Shown: positions 23,948 to 34,933 of the stretch, piece by piece | Position numbering within the stretch: the first letter of the stretch is position 1 | Layout: each line of letters opens with the position of its first letter | From: Modicisalibacter sp033446685 | GTDB lineage: Bacteria > Pseudomonadota > Gammaproteobacteria > Pseudomonadales > Halomonadaceae | Direction: 5' to 3' | Length of the DNA: 64,000 bases | Assembly: GCF_033446685.1 (NCBI RefSeq) | Contig: NZ_JAWQLY010000003.1 | Location: 62,001-126,000 of the forward strand | Notes under the pieces: generated by a model | Database searches by the model: none | The model's input: the letters and a program-made list of their open reading frames with translations, nothing else | What the model was told of the DNA's origin: nothing | Made by a program: the position numbers and the translations under genes

Positions 23948-23979
23948 ACCGCCGGCCCGGCACCTGCCGGGCCGGCGGT
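23948..23979 (+). terminator. Perfect 14-bp hairpin after ald
   Basis: ACCGCCGGCCCGGC (23948-23961), ACCT loop, GCCGGGCCGGCGGT (23966-23979), 10 bp after the ald stop. No T-run follows, so it may act as a Rho-assisted terminator or an mRNA 3' end. Confidence 0.65.
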
Positions 23980-24071
23980 GGCACGTTGGTTGAGACGGGC
24001 ACGGTCGCTTTGCAAAGCCTCGGCACGTTACACTCACGCCTTTGCCATCGCTCGCAGACACCTTTATCGCC

Positions 24072-25085
24072 ATGCACAAGACCCGCGTTCTTACCGGTAT
24101 CACCACCACCGGCACGCCGCATCTCGGCAACTATGTCGGCGCCATCAAGCCGGCCATCGCCGAGAGCCAGGACCCCAGCGTCCAATCCTATTACTTCCTC
24201 GCCGACCTGCACGCGCTGATAAAGTGCCAGGACCCCAAGCGGGTGGAGGAGTCGCGCCTCGAGATCGCCGCGACCTGGCTGGCGCTGGGCCTGGATACCG
24301 ACAATGCGATCTTCTACCGCCAGTCGGATATTCCCGAGATTCCCGAGCTGACCTGGATGCTCTCCTGCGTGTGCGCCAAGGGACTGATGAATCGCGCGCA
24401 TGCCTACAAGGCGGCGGTCGCCGACAACGAGGCGGCTGGCAACCCCGATCCCGACAAGGGCGTGACCATGGGACTGTTCGGCTACCCGGTGCTGATGGCC
24501 GCCGACATCCTGATGTTCAACGCCAACAAGGTGCCGGTAGGTCGCGACCAGATCCAGCACATCGAGATGGCCCGTGACATGGCTGGTCGCTTCAATCATC
24601 TCTACAAGAGTGAGTACTTCACCCTGCCCGAGGCGGTGGTCGATCAGAAGGTCGAGGTGCTCGGCGGGCTCGACGGGCGCAAGATGTCCAAGAGCTACAA
24701 CAACACCATTCCGCTGTTCGTCTCCGAAAAGAAGCTTCTGAAGCTGGTGCGCAAGATCAAGACCAACTCGCTGGAGCCGGGCGAACCCAAGGATCCCGAC
24801 AGCTGCACGCTGTTTCAGATCTATTCGGCCTTCGCCAGCGCCGAGGAGACCCAGGCGATGCGGCAGCGCTACGCCGAGGGCATCGGCTGGGGCGAGGCCA
24901 AGGACGAGCTGTTCGAGTACCTCAACGCCCACCTGCGCGAGCCCCGCGAGCGTTATCAGGCGCTGATGGAAGACCCGGGACACATCGAGGAGGTGCTGAG
25001 GAAGGGCGCCGAGCGTGCCCGCGCCGAGGCCGCGCCGCTGATGGACCGGCTGCGCCATAGCGTGGGCCTCGGGCGCTTCGTCTGA
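24072..25085 (+). CDS. trpS: Tryptophanyl-tRNA synthetase
   Basis: 337 residues from ATG 24072, the start that gives the family N-terminus 'MHKTRVLTGITTTGTPHLGN'. The HIGH-like T-P-H-L-G-N (15-20) and K-M-S-K-S (204-208) of class I synthetases are present, with 'GYPVLMAADILMFNANKVPVG' (split after 'LMFN') forming the Trp pocket. It charges tRNA-Trp. It is followed by a strong terminator, so it is probably monocistronic. Confidence 0.97.
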   Translation: MHKTRVLTGITTTGTPHLGNYVGAIKPAIAESQDPSVQSYYFLADLHALIKCQDPKRVEESRLEIAATWLALGLDTDNAIFYRQSDIPEIPELTWMLSCVCAKGLMNRAHAYKAAVADNEAAGNPDPDKGVTMGLFGYPVLMAADILMFNANKVPVGRDQIQHIEMARDMAGRFNHLYKSEYFTLPEAVVDQKVEVLGGLDGRKMSKSYNNTIPLFVSEKKLLKLVRKIKTNSLEPGEPKDPDSCTLFQIYSAFASAEETQAMRQRYAEGIGWGEAKDELFEYLNAHLREPRERYQALMEDPGHIEEVLRKGAERARAEAAPLMDRLRHSVGLGRFV

Positions 25086-25125
25086 GGCGAGCCCGGACGC
25101 GAATCCGCGTGACAGCAACAACCGA

Positions 25126-25149
25126 ACGGAGCCCAGGGCTCCGTTTTTT
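25126..25149 (+). terminator. Intrinsic terminator of trpS
   Basis: ACGGAGC / GCTCCGT around CCAGG with a T6 run at 25144-25149. This is a textbook intrinsic terminator. Confidence 0.93.
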
Positions 25150-25232
25150 ATTCGCTGGAGTTCTTGTTTCGTTAAATCTCTTATGCGCTTAAGTTATCGA
25201 AACGATTTTACTTATGCATTTCACAGCCTTTG

Positions 25233-25254
25233 GTTAAGAAGCTAGGCTCTTAAC
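25233..25254. repeat. Perfect inverted repeat before the YeeE/YedE gene
   Basis: GTTAAGA (25233-25239), 8-nt centre, TCTTAAC (25248-25254), 32 bp upstream of the ATG at 25287. The surrounding 130 bp is much more AT-rich than its neighbours. It is a good operator candidate for an unknown regulator. Confidence 0.5.
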
Positions 25255-25286
25255 AATTCGAATCGAATGCTTCCAAGGAGGCTTGA

Positions 25287-26489
25287 ATGACGCAGATGAC
25301 CGCTTCGGCGCCCCGCCTGGCGCCGGCCACTTTGATTGCCGGTTTGTTGCTGGCGATCGGCATCGTCGGGCTGGGGATCGCCTTCGGCCCGAGGCTGGCC
25401 GCGCTGGCGCTGGTCGGCGGTGCCTTCGGTGTGGTGCTCTACCACGCCGCCTTCGGCTTCACCGGTGCGTGGCGGGTGTTCATTCTCGAGCGCCGCGGGC
25501 GCGGCCTGCGCGCGCAGATGGTGATGCTGACGCTGGCCGTGGTGCTGTTCTTTCCGGCGCTGGGCGCCGGGTCGCTGTTCGGCACCGAGGTCGCCGGCTT
25601 CGTGGCGCCGGTGGGCATTTCGGTGCTGGTCGGGGCCTTTCTGTTCGGGCTGGGCATGCAACTGGGCAGCGGTTGCGCCTCGGGCACGCTGTATACCGTC
25701 GGCGGGGGTAACGCGCGGATGCTGATCACCCTGGCGTTCTTCGTCGTCGGCTCGCTGATCGGCACCGCGCACTTCAGCTGGTGGATCAGTCTGCCGGCCT
25801 TCCAGCCGGTGTCGCTGGTCGACGTGTTCGGCGCCGGCGGCGGTATCGCCGTCAGCGTGGTGCTGTTCGCGGCGATCGCCGCCTTAACGGTGGTGGTCGA
25901 GCGCCGCCGCCACGGCGGGCTCGAGGCGACACCGGAGCATGACACGAAGCACGGTTCGCGCTGGCTGCGCGGCCCGTGGCCGTTGCTGGCCGGGGCGGTG
26001 GGCCTGGCACTGCTCAACTTCATCACCCTGTGGCTGGCCGGACGACCCTGGGGCATCACCTCGGCGTTCGCGCTATGGGGCGCCAAGGGCTTCGAGGCGC
26101 TGGGCGGCGACGTCAGCCAGTGGGGCTACTGGCAGCTGCCCGGCAATGCCGAGGCGCTCAAGGCCAGCGTATGGTCGGACATCACCACGGTGATGGACCT
26201 GGGCATCATTCTCGGGGCGATGATCGCCGCCTCGCTGGCCGGGCGTTTCGCGCCGAACTTGCGCATCCCGCTGCGCTCGGTGGTGGCCGCCGTCGTCGGC
26301 GGGCTACTGCTGGGCTACGGCGCGCGGCTGGCCTTCGGCTGCAACATCGGCGCCTACTTCGGCGGCATCGCGTCGGGCAGCCTGCACGGCTGGTTGTGGC
26401 TGGTCGCGGCATTTGCCGGCAACATGCTGGGCGTGAAACTGCGTCCATGGTTCTTCGAACGTCCGCGGCGGACGCTGGAAGGACGCTAA
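25287..26489 (+). CDS. YeeE/YedE-family sulfur-compound transporter
   Basis: 400 residues with about ten membrane segments in two related halves. Conserved cysteines are Cys130 in 'GSGCASGTLY' and Cys352 in 'FGCNIGAYFGG', the residues that relay thiosulfate in E. coli YeeE (TsuA). It is probably a permease for thiosulfate or a related sulfur compound. The usual SirA-like partner gene (yeeD/tsuB) is not adjacent. AAGGAGG precedes the ATG. The gene stands alone between terminators. Confidence 0.88.
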   Translation: MTQMTASAPRLAPATLIAGLLLAIGIVGLGIAFGPRLAALALVGGAFGVVLYHAAFGFTGAWRVFILERRGRGLRAQMVMLTLAVVLFFPALGAGSLFGTEVAGFVAPVGISVLVGAFLFGLGMQLGSGCASGTLYTVGGGNARMLITLAFFVVGSLIGTAHFSWWISLPAFQPVSLVDVFGAGGGIAVSVVLFAAIAALTVVVERRRHGGLEATPEHDTKHGSRWLRGPWPLLAGAVGLALLNFITLWLAGRPWGITSAFALWGAKGFEALGGDVSQWGYWQLPGNAEALKASVWSDITTVMDLGIILGAMIAASLAGRFAPNLRIPLRSVVAAVVGGLLLGYGARLAFGCNIGAYFGGIASGSLHGWLWLVAAFAGNMLGVKLRPWFFERPRRTLEGR

Positions 26490-26528
26490 AGCGGCCATTT
26501 GCCGACGTCGCTACGCCGCGTATCTTCA

Positions 26529-26555
26529 CGCCCCGTCCGGTTTCCGGGCGGGGCG
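26529..26555. terminator. Bidirectional terminator between the YeeE/YedE gene and the deacetylase gene
   Basis: CGCCCCGTCCGG (26529-26540), TTT, CCGGGCGGGGCG (26544-26555): a 12-bp stem with one G-T pair between convergent genes. Confidence 0.75.
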
Positions 26556-26567
26556 CTCTTCGTTGGG

Positions 26568-27578
26568 TCACTGCTTGAGCAAGCCGCGAAAGAAGCCGTA
26601 GGCATTCTTTTCCAGCGCGTCGAGGGCGTAACCGCCCTCCTGGACGATCAGCGTGGGCAGGGCGAGTTCGGCGATCGCCTGGCCGAGCCGCGAGAAACCG
26701 TCGGTGCTCACGCTGACCCTGGCCTGCGGATCATCGTGATAGATGTCGAAGCCCAATGCCACGACCAGCACGTCGGGGGCATACAGGCGCAACGCCTGGC
26801 GGGCTTCCTCGAGGCGCGCGAAGAACAGCGCCTCGGGGGCGCCGTGGGGCATCGGCAGGTTGATGTTGTAGCCGTCGCCCGGGCCCTCGCCGCGCTCGTC
26901 CTCGAAACCGCAGACCGCGGGATAGAAGTTGGTGGGGTCGCCGTGGACCGAGACGTACAGCACGTCGCCGCGCCGGTAGAAGGTTTCCTGGATACCCTGG
27001 CCGTGGTGCATGTCGGTGTCGAGGATGGCGACGCGCGGATAGTGGTGCGAGAGCCGTTGGGCGGCGATCGCCGCATTGTTGAGATAGCAGAAGCCGCCGG
27101 CGCCGTCGGGCCGGGCGTGATGGCCGGGCGGACGGCACAGTGCATAGCTCAGGCGCTCGCCGTGCAGCAGGGCGTCGGCGCCGGCGATGGCGCTCTGCGC
27201 CGAAGCGTAGGCGGAGCGCCAGGTGTCCGGCCCCACCGGGGCGCTGCCATCGGCCAGGTAGCGCCCGGCTTCGGCGAGGATGCCGCGCAGGGCGTTGTTC
27301 TCGCGTACGAAGATATTGGAGATCACTTCGGCGCCCCAGTCCTCCGGCCAGCGCCGGTGGGCGCTTTCCAGAAAGCGCAGATAGGGCAGGGCGTGCACCT
27401 CGCCGATGGCCTGCATGCCGCTGTCGGGTGGCGTCTCGAGGCTGCCGCCGAGCCTTTTCACGGCGGCCAGCAGCGGTTCGAGACGTGCCGGCACTTCCTG
27501 GGGCTGGCGCATCGCACCGCGCGAGAAGTACAGATGCGGATGATGCAGGGCCTGGTCGTCGTGATAGAAGGTGCGCAT
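26568..27578 (-). CDS. Histone deacetylase-like acetylpolyamine amidohydrolase
   Basis: 336 residues from ATG 27578 ('MRTFYHDDQALHHPHLYF'). HDAC-fold catalytic features: His153-His154 in 'RPPGHHARPDGAGGFCYLNN', zinc ligands Asp190 and His192 in 'LDTDMHHGQG', the third ligand in 'ALGFDIYHDDP', and 'VQEGGY'. 'YHDDPQARVSVSTDGF' is typical of bacterial acetylpolyamine deacetylases. These remove acetyl groups from acetylputrescine or acetylspermidine. It is divergent from malic enzyme, and no polyamine genes are nearby. Another small acetylated substrate is possible. Confidence 0.88.
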   Translation of the reverse strand: MRTFYHDDQALHHPHLYFSRGAMRQPQEVPARLEPLLAAVKRLGGSLETPPDSGMQAIGEVHALPYLRFLESAHRRWPEDWGAEVISNIFVRENNALRGILAEAGRYLADGSAPVGPDTWRSAYASAQSAIAGADALLHGERLSYALCRPPGHHARPDGAGGFCYLNNAAIAAQRLSHHYPRVAILDTDMHHGQGIQETFYRRGDVLYVSVHGDPTNFYPAVCGFEDERGEGPGDGYNINLPMPHGAPEALFFARLEEARQALRLYAPDVLVVALGFDIYHDDPQARVSVSTDGFSRLGQAIAELALPTLIVQEGGYALDALEKNAYGFFRGLLKQ

Positions 27579-27815
27579 GGGCAAGCACTCCGCGGTCGTT
27601 GGGCCTTCCCGACGATGATTTTCCGCCAGCCGGCCATCGTCACCTCGCTTCACCATAGCATCGCCACGGCGTGACGAAAGCCGCTCGGGAGTGCCTGGCA
27701 GCGGCGCGAGGAGTGCTTGCGTGTTATCTTTACGCCACTGGACTGCGTTCGCCTCCAGGCGCCAGGCGCGCAGCGGAGGTCCGCCAACACCATTGAACCA
27801 ACCTCGAGTCGAGAG

Positions 27816-29495
27816 ATGAGCGAAAACGCCAAGCGCCCCCTGTACACCCCCTACGCCGGTCCGTCACTGCTGGAGATGCCGCTGCTTAACAAGGGCAGTG
27901 CGTTCACGCTCAAGGAGCGCATCGATTTCAACCTGATCGGCCTGCTGCCGCAGAACGTCGAGACCATCGAGGAACAGGTCGAGCGCGCCTATCGCCAATA
28001 CCGCTTGTGCAAGAACGATCTCGACAAGCATATCTACCTGCGCTCGATCCAGGACGACAACGAGACCCTGTTCTACCGCCTGCTCGAGGAACACCTCGAG
28101 GAGATGATGCCGATCATCTACACGCCGACGGTCGGCGAGGCGTGCGAGGAGTTCTCCAACATCTACCGCAACCATCGCGGGATCTTCGTCGCCTACCCCG
28201 ACCGCGAGCACATGGACGACATCCTGCGCAGCGCCACCAAGGACAAGGTCAAGGTGATCGTGGTGACCGACGGCGAGCGCATCCTGGGGCTCGGTGACCA
28301 GGGCATCGGCGGCATGGGCATCCCCATCGGCAAGCTCTCGCTGTATACCGCCTGCGGCGGCGTCAGCCCGGCCTATACGCTACCGATCATGCTCGACGTG
28401 GGCACCAACAACCAGCAACTGCTCGACGATCCGATGTACATGGGCTGGCGCCACAAGCGCATCAGCGACGAGGAGTACAACGAGTTCATCGACATGTTCA
28501 TGCAGGCGGTCAAGCGCCGCTGGCCCAACGTGCTGTTGCAGTTCGAGGACTTCGCCCAGGCCAATGCCATGCCGCTGCTCGAGCGCTATCGCGATGAACT
28601 GTGCTGCTTCAACGACGACGTCCAGGGCACCGCGGCGGTCTGTGTGGGCACCCTGCTGGCCGCCTGCAAGGCGCGTGGCGTGCGCATCAGCGACCAGCGC
28701 GTGACGTTCGTCGGCGCCGGCTCGGCGGGCTGCGGCATCGCCGAGCAGATCATCGTCGCGATGAAGGCGGACGGCCTCAGCGACAAGCAGGCCCGCGCGC
28801 GCATCTTCATGGTCGATCGCAACGGCCTGCTGACCGACGACATGGAAGGTCTCTACGACTTCCAGCAGCGCCTCGCCCATTCGCCCGAGACGATCGCCGA
28901 CTGGCCGGGCAGCCAGTTGCTCGATGTGGTCACCCATGCCGAGCCGACGATCCTGATCGGCGTGTCGGGGCAGAAGGGGTTGTTCAGCGAAGAGGTGATT
29001 CGCGCCATGCACGCCAATTGCCCCAACCCGCTGGTGATGCCGCTGTCCAACCCGACCTCGCGGGTCGAGGCGACGCCGCAGGACATCCTCGACTGGACCA
29101 ATGGCCAGGCGCTGGTCGCCACCGGCAGCCCCTTCCCGCCGGTGAACGTCGACGGCCGCAAGATCCCCATCGCCCAGTGCAACAACGCCTATATTTTCCC
29201 CGGGGTCGGCCTCGGCGTGGTCGCGGCCAACGCCACGCGGGTCACCGACGGCATGCTGATGGCGGCCTCCAATGCACTGGCCAACGGCGCGCCGATCGTC
29301 GAATACGGCGAGGGCGCGCTGCTGCCGGCGCTCAAGGATATCCGCGGGTTGAGCAAGGCGATCGCCTTCGACGTCGCCAAGCAGGCCCAGGAAGAGGACG
29401 TGGCGCTATCTTCCAGCGATGAAGTGCTGCATGCGGCGATCGAGCGTAGCTTTTGGTACCCGCGCTATCGTCGCTATCGGCGCCGCGCCTACTAA
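27816..29495 (+). CDS. maeA: NAD-dependent malic enzyme (malate dehydrogenase, oxaloacetate-decarboxylating)
   Basis: 559 residues from ATG 27816. Malic-enzyme blocks are 'IIYTPTVGEACEEFSNIYR', 'ILGLGDQGIGGMGIPIGKL', 'QFEDFAQANA', 'CFNDDVQGTAAV' (metal Asp) and the NAD loop 'FVGAGSAGCGIAEQI'. It converts malate to pyruvate and CO2. The length matches E. coli MaeA (565), not the fused MaeB type. An in-frame upstream extension from 27717 lacks family support. It ends at a strong terminator shared with acnA. Confidence 0.96.
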   Translation: MSENAKRPLYTPYAGPSLLEMPLLNKGSAFTLKERIDFNLIGLLPQNVETIEEQVERAYRQYRLCKNDLDKHIYLRSIQDDNETLFYRLLEEHLEEMMPIIYTPTVGEACEEFSNIYRNHRGIFVAYPDREHMDDILRSATKDKVKVIVVTDGERILGLGDQGIGGMGIPIGKLSLYTACGGVSPAYTLPIMLDVGTNNQQLLDDPMYMGWRHKRISDEEYNEFIDMFMQAVKRRWPNVLLQFEDFAQANAMPLLERYRDELCCFNDDVQGTAAVCVGTLLAACKARGVRISDQRVTFVGAGSAGCGIAEQIIVAMKADGLSDKQARARIFMVDRNGLLTDDMEGLYDFQQRLAHSPETIADWPGSQLLDVVTHAEPTILIGVSGQKGLFSEEVIRAMHANCPNPLVMPLSNPTSRVEATPQDILDWTNGQALVATGSPFPPVNVDGRKIPIAQCNNAYIFPGVGLGVVAANATRVTDGMLMAASNALANGAPIVEYGEGALLPALKDIRGLSKAIAFDVAKQAQEEDVALSSSDEVLHAAIERSFWYPRYRRYRRRAY

Positions 29496-29548
29496 GGTTT
29501 GGGGATCGACTGGAGTCGTCACGATCCCAGGCTCAGGCAGCAACGCAA

Positions 29549-29583
29549 AACACCCCATCGCCAGCGCGGTGGGGTGTTTTTTT
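29549..29583. terminator. Bidirectional terminator between maeA and acnA
   Basis: AACACCCCA (29549-29557) pairs with TGGGGTGTT (29570-29578), followed by a T7 run on the plus strand and preceded by AAAA, which serves the minus strand. It lies between convergent genes. Confidence 0.93.
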
Positions 29584-29621
29584 GGTGCGTCGAATGCGCC
29601 GGGTGGCCGGCGCATCAGCGC

Positions 29622-32372
<2,751 letters not shown>

Positions 32373-32770
32373 GGACTCTCCTCCTTATACCAAGCGGGGC
32401 AATGCTGGCCTTCGGCGGGTGCGGCCGGCCTCGCGTGACGGCCAATCCTTGCCGTCTTGAGTGGCACCGAACGGTGCCGTTGCGACTGGCCGATGTCGCT
32501 TGCCCGAGTGTCAGGTTCCTGGATGACGTTCCCAGATACTACGCTTGAGACAGCGATTGTCGACACATCCTGTTGATTATTGCTACTTATCACATTGTCA
32601 TGATAGGCGGTGAATTCAACCGCCAGCCAGCTATCGGCGCCCGCCAAGCGACTATGCTTGGCAAGACGAGCATGGCGCTGGCGGCGCCGCGTTCGGCCAT
32701 TCACCCTTGAAAGCGACCACGGCGATACCCATATTCTCTTCACCAAGCGTCGCGGCGAGCGGATCACGCC
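32373..32770. other. Non-coding 398-bp region between acnA and the CPXCG gene, rich in inverted repeats
   Basis: This is the longest gene-free stretch of the window. It contains three perfect inverted repeats: GGCACCG-AA-CGGTGCC (32463-32478), GGCGGT-N7-ACCGCC (32606-32624, with TGAATTCA inside) and GCCAAGC-N6-GCTTGGC (32643-32662). An AT-rich segment at about 32560-32605 probably holds the acnA promoter, though no clear -35/-10 pair is seen. No plausible coding sequence was found here. Confidence 0.6.
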
Positions 32771-32980
32771 ATGCACGAAGAAATGCTTGCAGCACGGCCG
32801 GTCAGTTGCCCCTATTGCGGCACGCCGTTCGAATTGCTGGTCGATGGCAGCCAGGGCAGCCATTCCACGTGGGAGGATTGCCCATGCTGCTGCGCACCGA
32901 TTCAGGTCAGCGTCGAGGTGGCGGAGCCGGAAGGCAGTGTGCAGGCCGTGACACTGGCCCGCGACGACGACGTGTTATAA
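32771..32980 (+). CDS. CPXCG motif cysteine-rich small protein
   Basis: 69 residues. Two zinc-knuckle pairs are seen, C-P-Y-C-G (residues 13-17) and C-P-C-C-C about 20 residues later, followed by 'IQVSVEV'. This pattern defines a small bacterial family of unknown function, likely zinc-binding. It has its own ATG at 32771 and is followed 179 bp later by the OxyR-like site and ahpC. A DNA- or protein-binding role is possible but unsupported. Confidence 0.75.
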   Translation: MHEEMLAARPVSCPYCGTPFELLVDGSQGSHSTWEDCPCCCAPIQVSVEVAEPEGSVQAVTLARDDDVL

Positions 32981-33045
32981 GCAGGACGCTGTTTGCCCGC
33001 GGTGTCGCCATCCCGACATGCGGGACGCGCCCAAGACGTCGATCG

Positions 33046-33124
33046 ATAGGCAACCGCTATGCCTATCATTGGCGTTATCAAATTGGCAGACGAGAATTGC
33101 GACTTTAGTCTGGGCCGCTAATAT
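33046..33124 (+). promoter_or_regulatory. OxyR-like operator and promoter of the peroxiredoxin gene
   Basis: The OxyR consensus ATAG-N7-CTAT-N7-ATAG-N7-CTAT is matched at 33046-33082 by ATAG, CTAT, ATTG and CAAA with exact N7 spacing: 13 of 16 specified bases. A promoter follows: -35 TTGCGA (33097-33102), 16-bp spacer, -10 TAATAT (33119-33124). The operator ends about 14 bp before the -35, a position suited to activation. It drives the peroxiredoxin at 33160. Confidence 0.6.
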
Positions 33125-33159
33125 TTTGCGACCCACCTTGAACCTTTAGGAGAAGTTAC

Positions 33160-33762
33160 ATGAGCGTATTGGTTGGACGTCAGGCACCGGATTTTGAAGC
33201 GGCGGCGGTCCTCGGTGACGGTACCATCGTCGAGAACTTCAAGCTGTCCGACAGCAACGGCAAGCTGCGCGTGCTGTTCTTCTGGCCGCTGGATTTCACC
33301 TTCGTTTGCCCGTCCGAAATCATCGCCCACGACAATCGTCTGGCACAGTTCAAGGAGTTGGGCGTCGAGGTGATCGGTGCTTCCATCGATTCACAGTTCT
33401 CGCATTACGCCTGGCGCAAGACGTCGCCGGATGCCGGCGGTATCGGCGAGGTCGGCTTCCCGATCGTTGCCGACGTCAAGCACGAGATCGTCCAGGCCTA
33501 CGGTATCGAGCATCCAGAAGCCGGCGTCGCGATGCGCGCGTCCTTCCTGATCGATGCGAACGGCGTCGTCCAGCATCAGACCGTCAACAATCTGCCGCTG
33601 GGTCGTAACGTCGACGAGATGCTGCGCATGGTCAAGGCGCTTCAGCACCACGAGAAGCACGGCGAAGTCTGCCCGGCCGGTTGGGACGAAGGTAAGGAAG
33701 GCATGAAGGACACCGCGGAAGGCGTGGCCAAGTACCTCGGCACCCATTCCTCGAACCTGTAA
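33160..33762 (+). CDS. 2-Cys peroxiredoxin (AhpC/Prx1 type)
   Basis: 200 residues. Peroxidatic Cys50 lies in 'FTFVCPSE' and resolving Cys171 in 'EVCPAGW', which identifies a typical 2-Cys enzyme. 'GGIG' is present but the C-terminal YF motif of hyperoxidation-sensitive enzymes is absent. It reduces H2O2 and organic hydroperoxides in the cytoplasm. No ahpF is nearby; trxB 197 bp downstream suggests reduction through thioredoxin. TTAGGAGAAG precedes the ATG. An OxyR-like site lies upstream. Confidence 0.94.
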   Translation: MSVLVGRQAPDFEAAAVLGDGTIVENFKLSDSNGKLRVLFFWPLDFTFVCPSEIIAHDNRLAQFKELGVEVIGASIDSQFSHYAWRKTSPDAGGIGEVGFPIVADVKHEIVQAYGIEHPEAGVAMRASFLIDANGVVQHQTVNNLPLGRNVDEMLRMVKALQHHEKHGEVCPAGWDEGKEGMKDTAEGVAKYLGTHSSNL

Positions 33763-33779
33763 GCCTTGACGGTTCGATG

Positions 33780-33802
33780 GGGCGGCCGCTGGCCGCCCTT
33801 TT
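33780..33802 (+). terminator. Terminator after the peroxiredoxin gene
   Basis: GGGCGGCC (33780-33787), GCT loop, GGCCGCCC (33791-33798) and TTTT. Confidence 0.88.
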
Positions 33803-33959
33803 GCCGTCTGGGCCATGCCGCCCGGCCTTTGATGAACAAGCGAAGCCAGTGCCAGATATATTGCGACCTGCGTTTGGCGATTCCGGGCCGAATCCAGATC
33901 CAATCTATCCAACGAGCGGTGCCGTCGTCCGGCGGCGCCATGCGTGAGAGGACCCATCC

Positions 33960-34913
33960 ATGAGTGAAGTGCGGCACGAGCGCCTGATTATCCTCGGCTC
34001 CGGCCCGGCCGGTTACAGCGCGGCCGTCTACGCGGCACGCGCCAACCTGAAGCCGTTGCTGATCACCGGCATGGAAGCGGGCGGTCAGCTGACCACGACC
34101 ACCGATGTCGATAACTGGCCGGGCGACGCCGATGGCGTCCAGGGCCCGGAGCTGATGGAGCGTATGCGTCGGCATGCCGAGCGCTTCGATACCGAGGTGC
34201 TGTTCGATCATATCGACGAGGTGGAACTGCGTCGCAAGCCCTTCACGCTCAAGGGCAGCAGCGGCACCTATACCTGCGATGCGCTGATTATCGCCACCGG
34301 CGCCAGCGCCCGCTACCTGGGCCTGCCGTCCGAGCAGCAGTTCATGGGCCAGGGCGTGTCGGCGTGCGCGACCTGCGACGGGTTCTTCTATCGCAACCAG
34401 GAAGTCATCGTGGTCGGCGGCGGCAACACCGCCGTGGAAGAGGCGCTGTACCTATCCAACATCGCCTCCAAGGTGACGCTGGTCCACCGGCGCGACAGCC
34501 TGCGCGGCGAGAAGATCCTGCAGGACAAGCTGTTCGAGAAGGTCGAGTCGGGCAACATCGTCGTCGAGTGGAACCAGGTGGTCGAAGAGGTGCTGGGCGA
34601 CAATACCGGGGTGACCGGGGTGCGCCTGCGCTCCACCCTCGATGACAGTCAGCGCGAGCTTTCCGCGCCGGGGGTGTTCATCGCCATCGGGCACACGCCC
34701 AACACCGGCATCTTCGAAGGCCAACTGGACATGGCCAATGGCTACATCCGGGTGCGTTCTGGGCTCGAGGGCAACGCCACCGCGACCAGCGTGCCCGGCG
34801 TCTTCGCCGCCGGCGACGTCATGGATCACGTCTATCGCCAGGCGATCACCTCGGCGGGCAGCGGCTGCATGGCGGCATTGGACGTCGAGCGCTACCTGGA
34901 AGGGCTCGACTAG
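33960..34913 (+). CDS. trxB: Thioredoxin reductase
   Basis: 317 residues. The FAD loop is 'GSGPAG' (13-18). The redox-active C-A-T-C (Cys136, Cys139) is followed by Asp ('CATCDGFFY'). The NADPH loop is 'VVGGGNTAVEEAL', with 'HRRDSLRGE' as the 2'-phosphate-binding segment. It reduces thioredoxin with NADPH. It is separated from the peroxiredoxin gene by a terminator, so it is transcribed on its own but probably serves the same peroxide defence. Confidence 0.97.
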   Translation: MSEVRHERLIILGSGPAGYSAAVYAARANLKPLLITGMEAGGQLTTTTDVDNWPGDADGVQGPELMERMRRHAERFDTEVLFDHIDEVELRRKPFTLKGSSGTYTCDALIIATGASARYLGLPSEQQFMGQGVSACATCDGFFYRNQEVIVVGGGNTAVEEALYLSNIASKVTLVHRRDSLRGEKILQDKLFEKVESGNIVVEWNQVVEEVLGDNTGVTGVRLRSTLDDSQRELSAPGVFIAIGHTPNTGIFEGQLDMANGYIRVRSGLEGNATATSVPGVFAAGDVMDHVYRQAITSAGSGCMAALDVERYLEGLD

Positions 34914-34933
34914 TCCGCGAAGCGCCCTGCATC

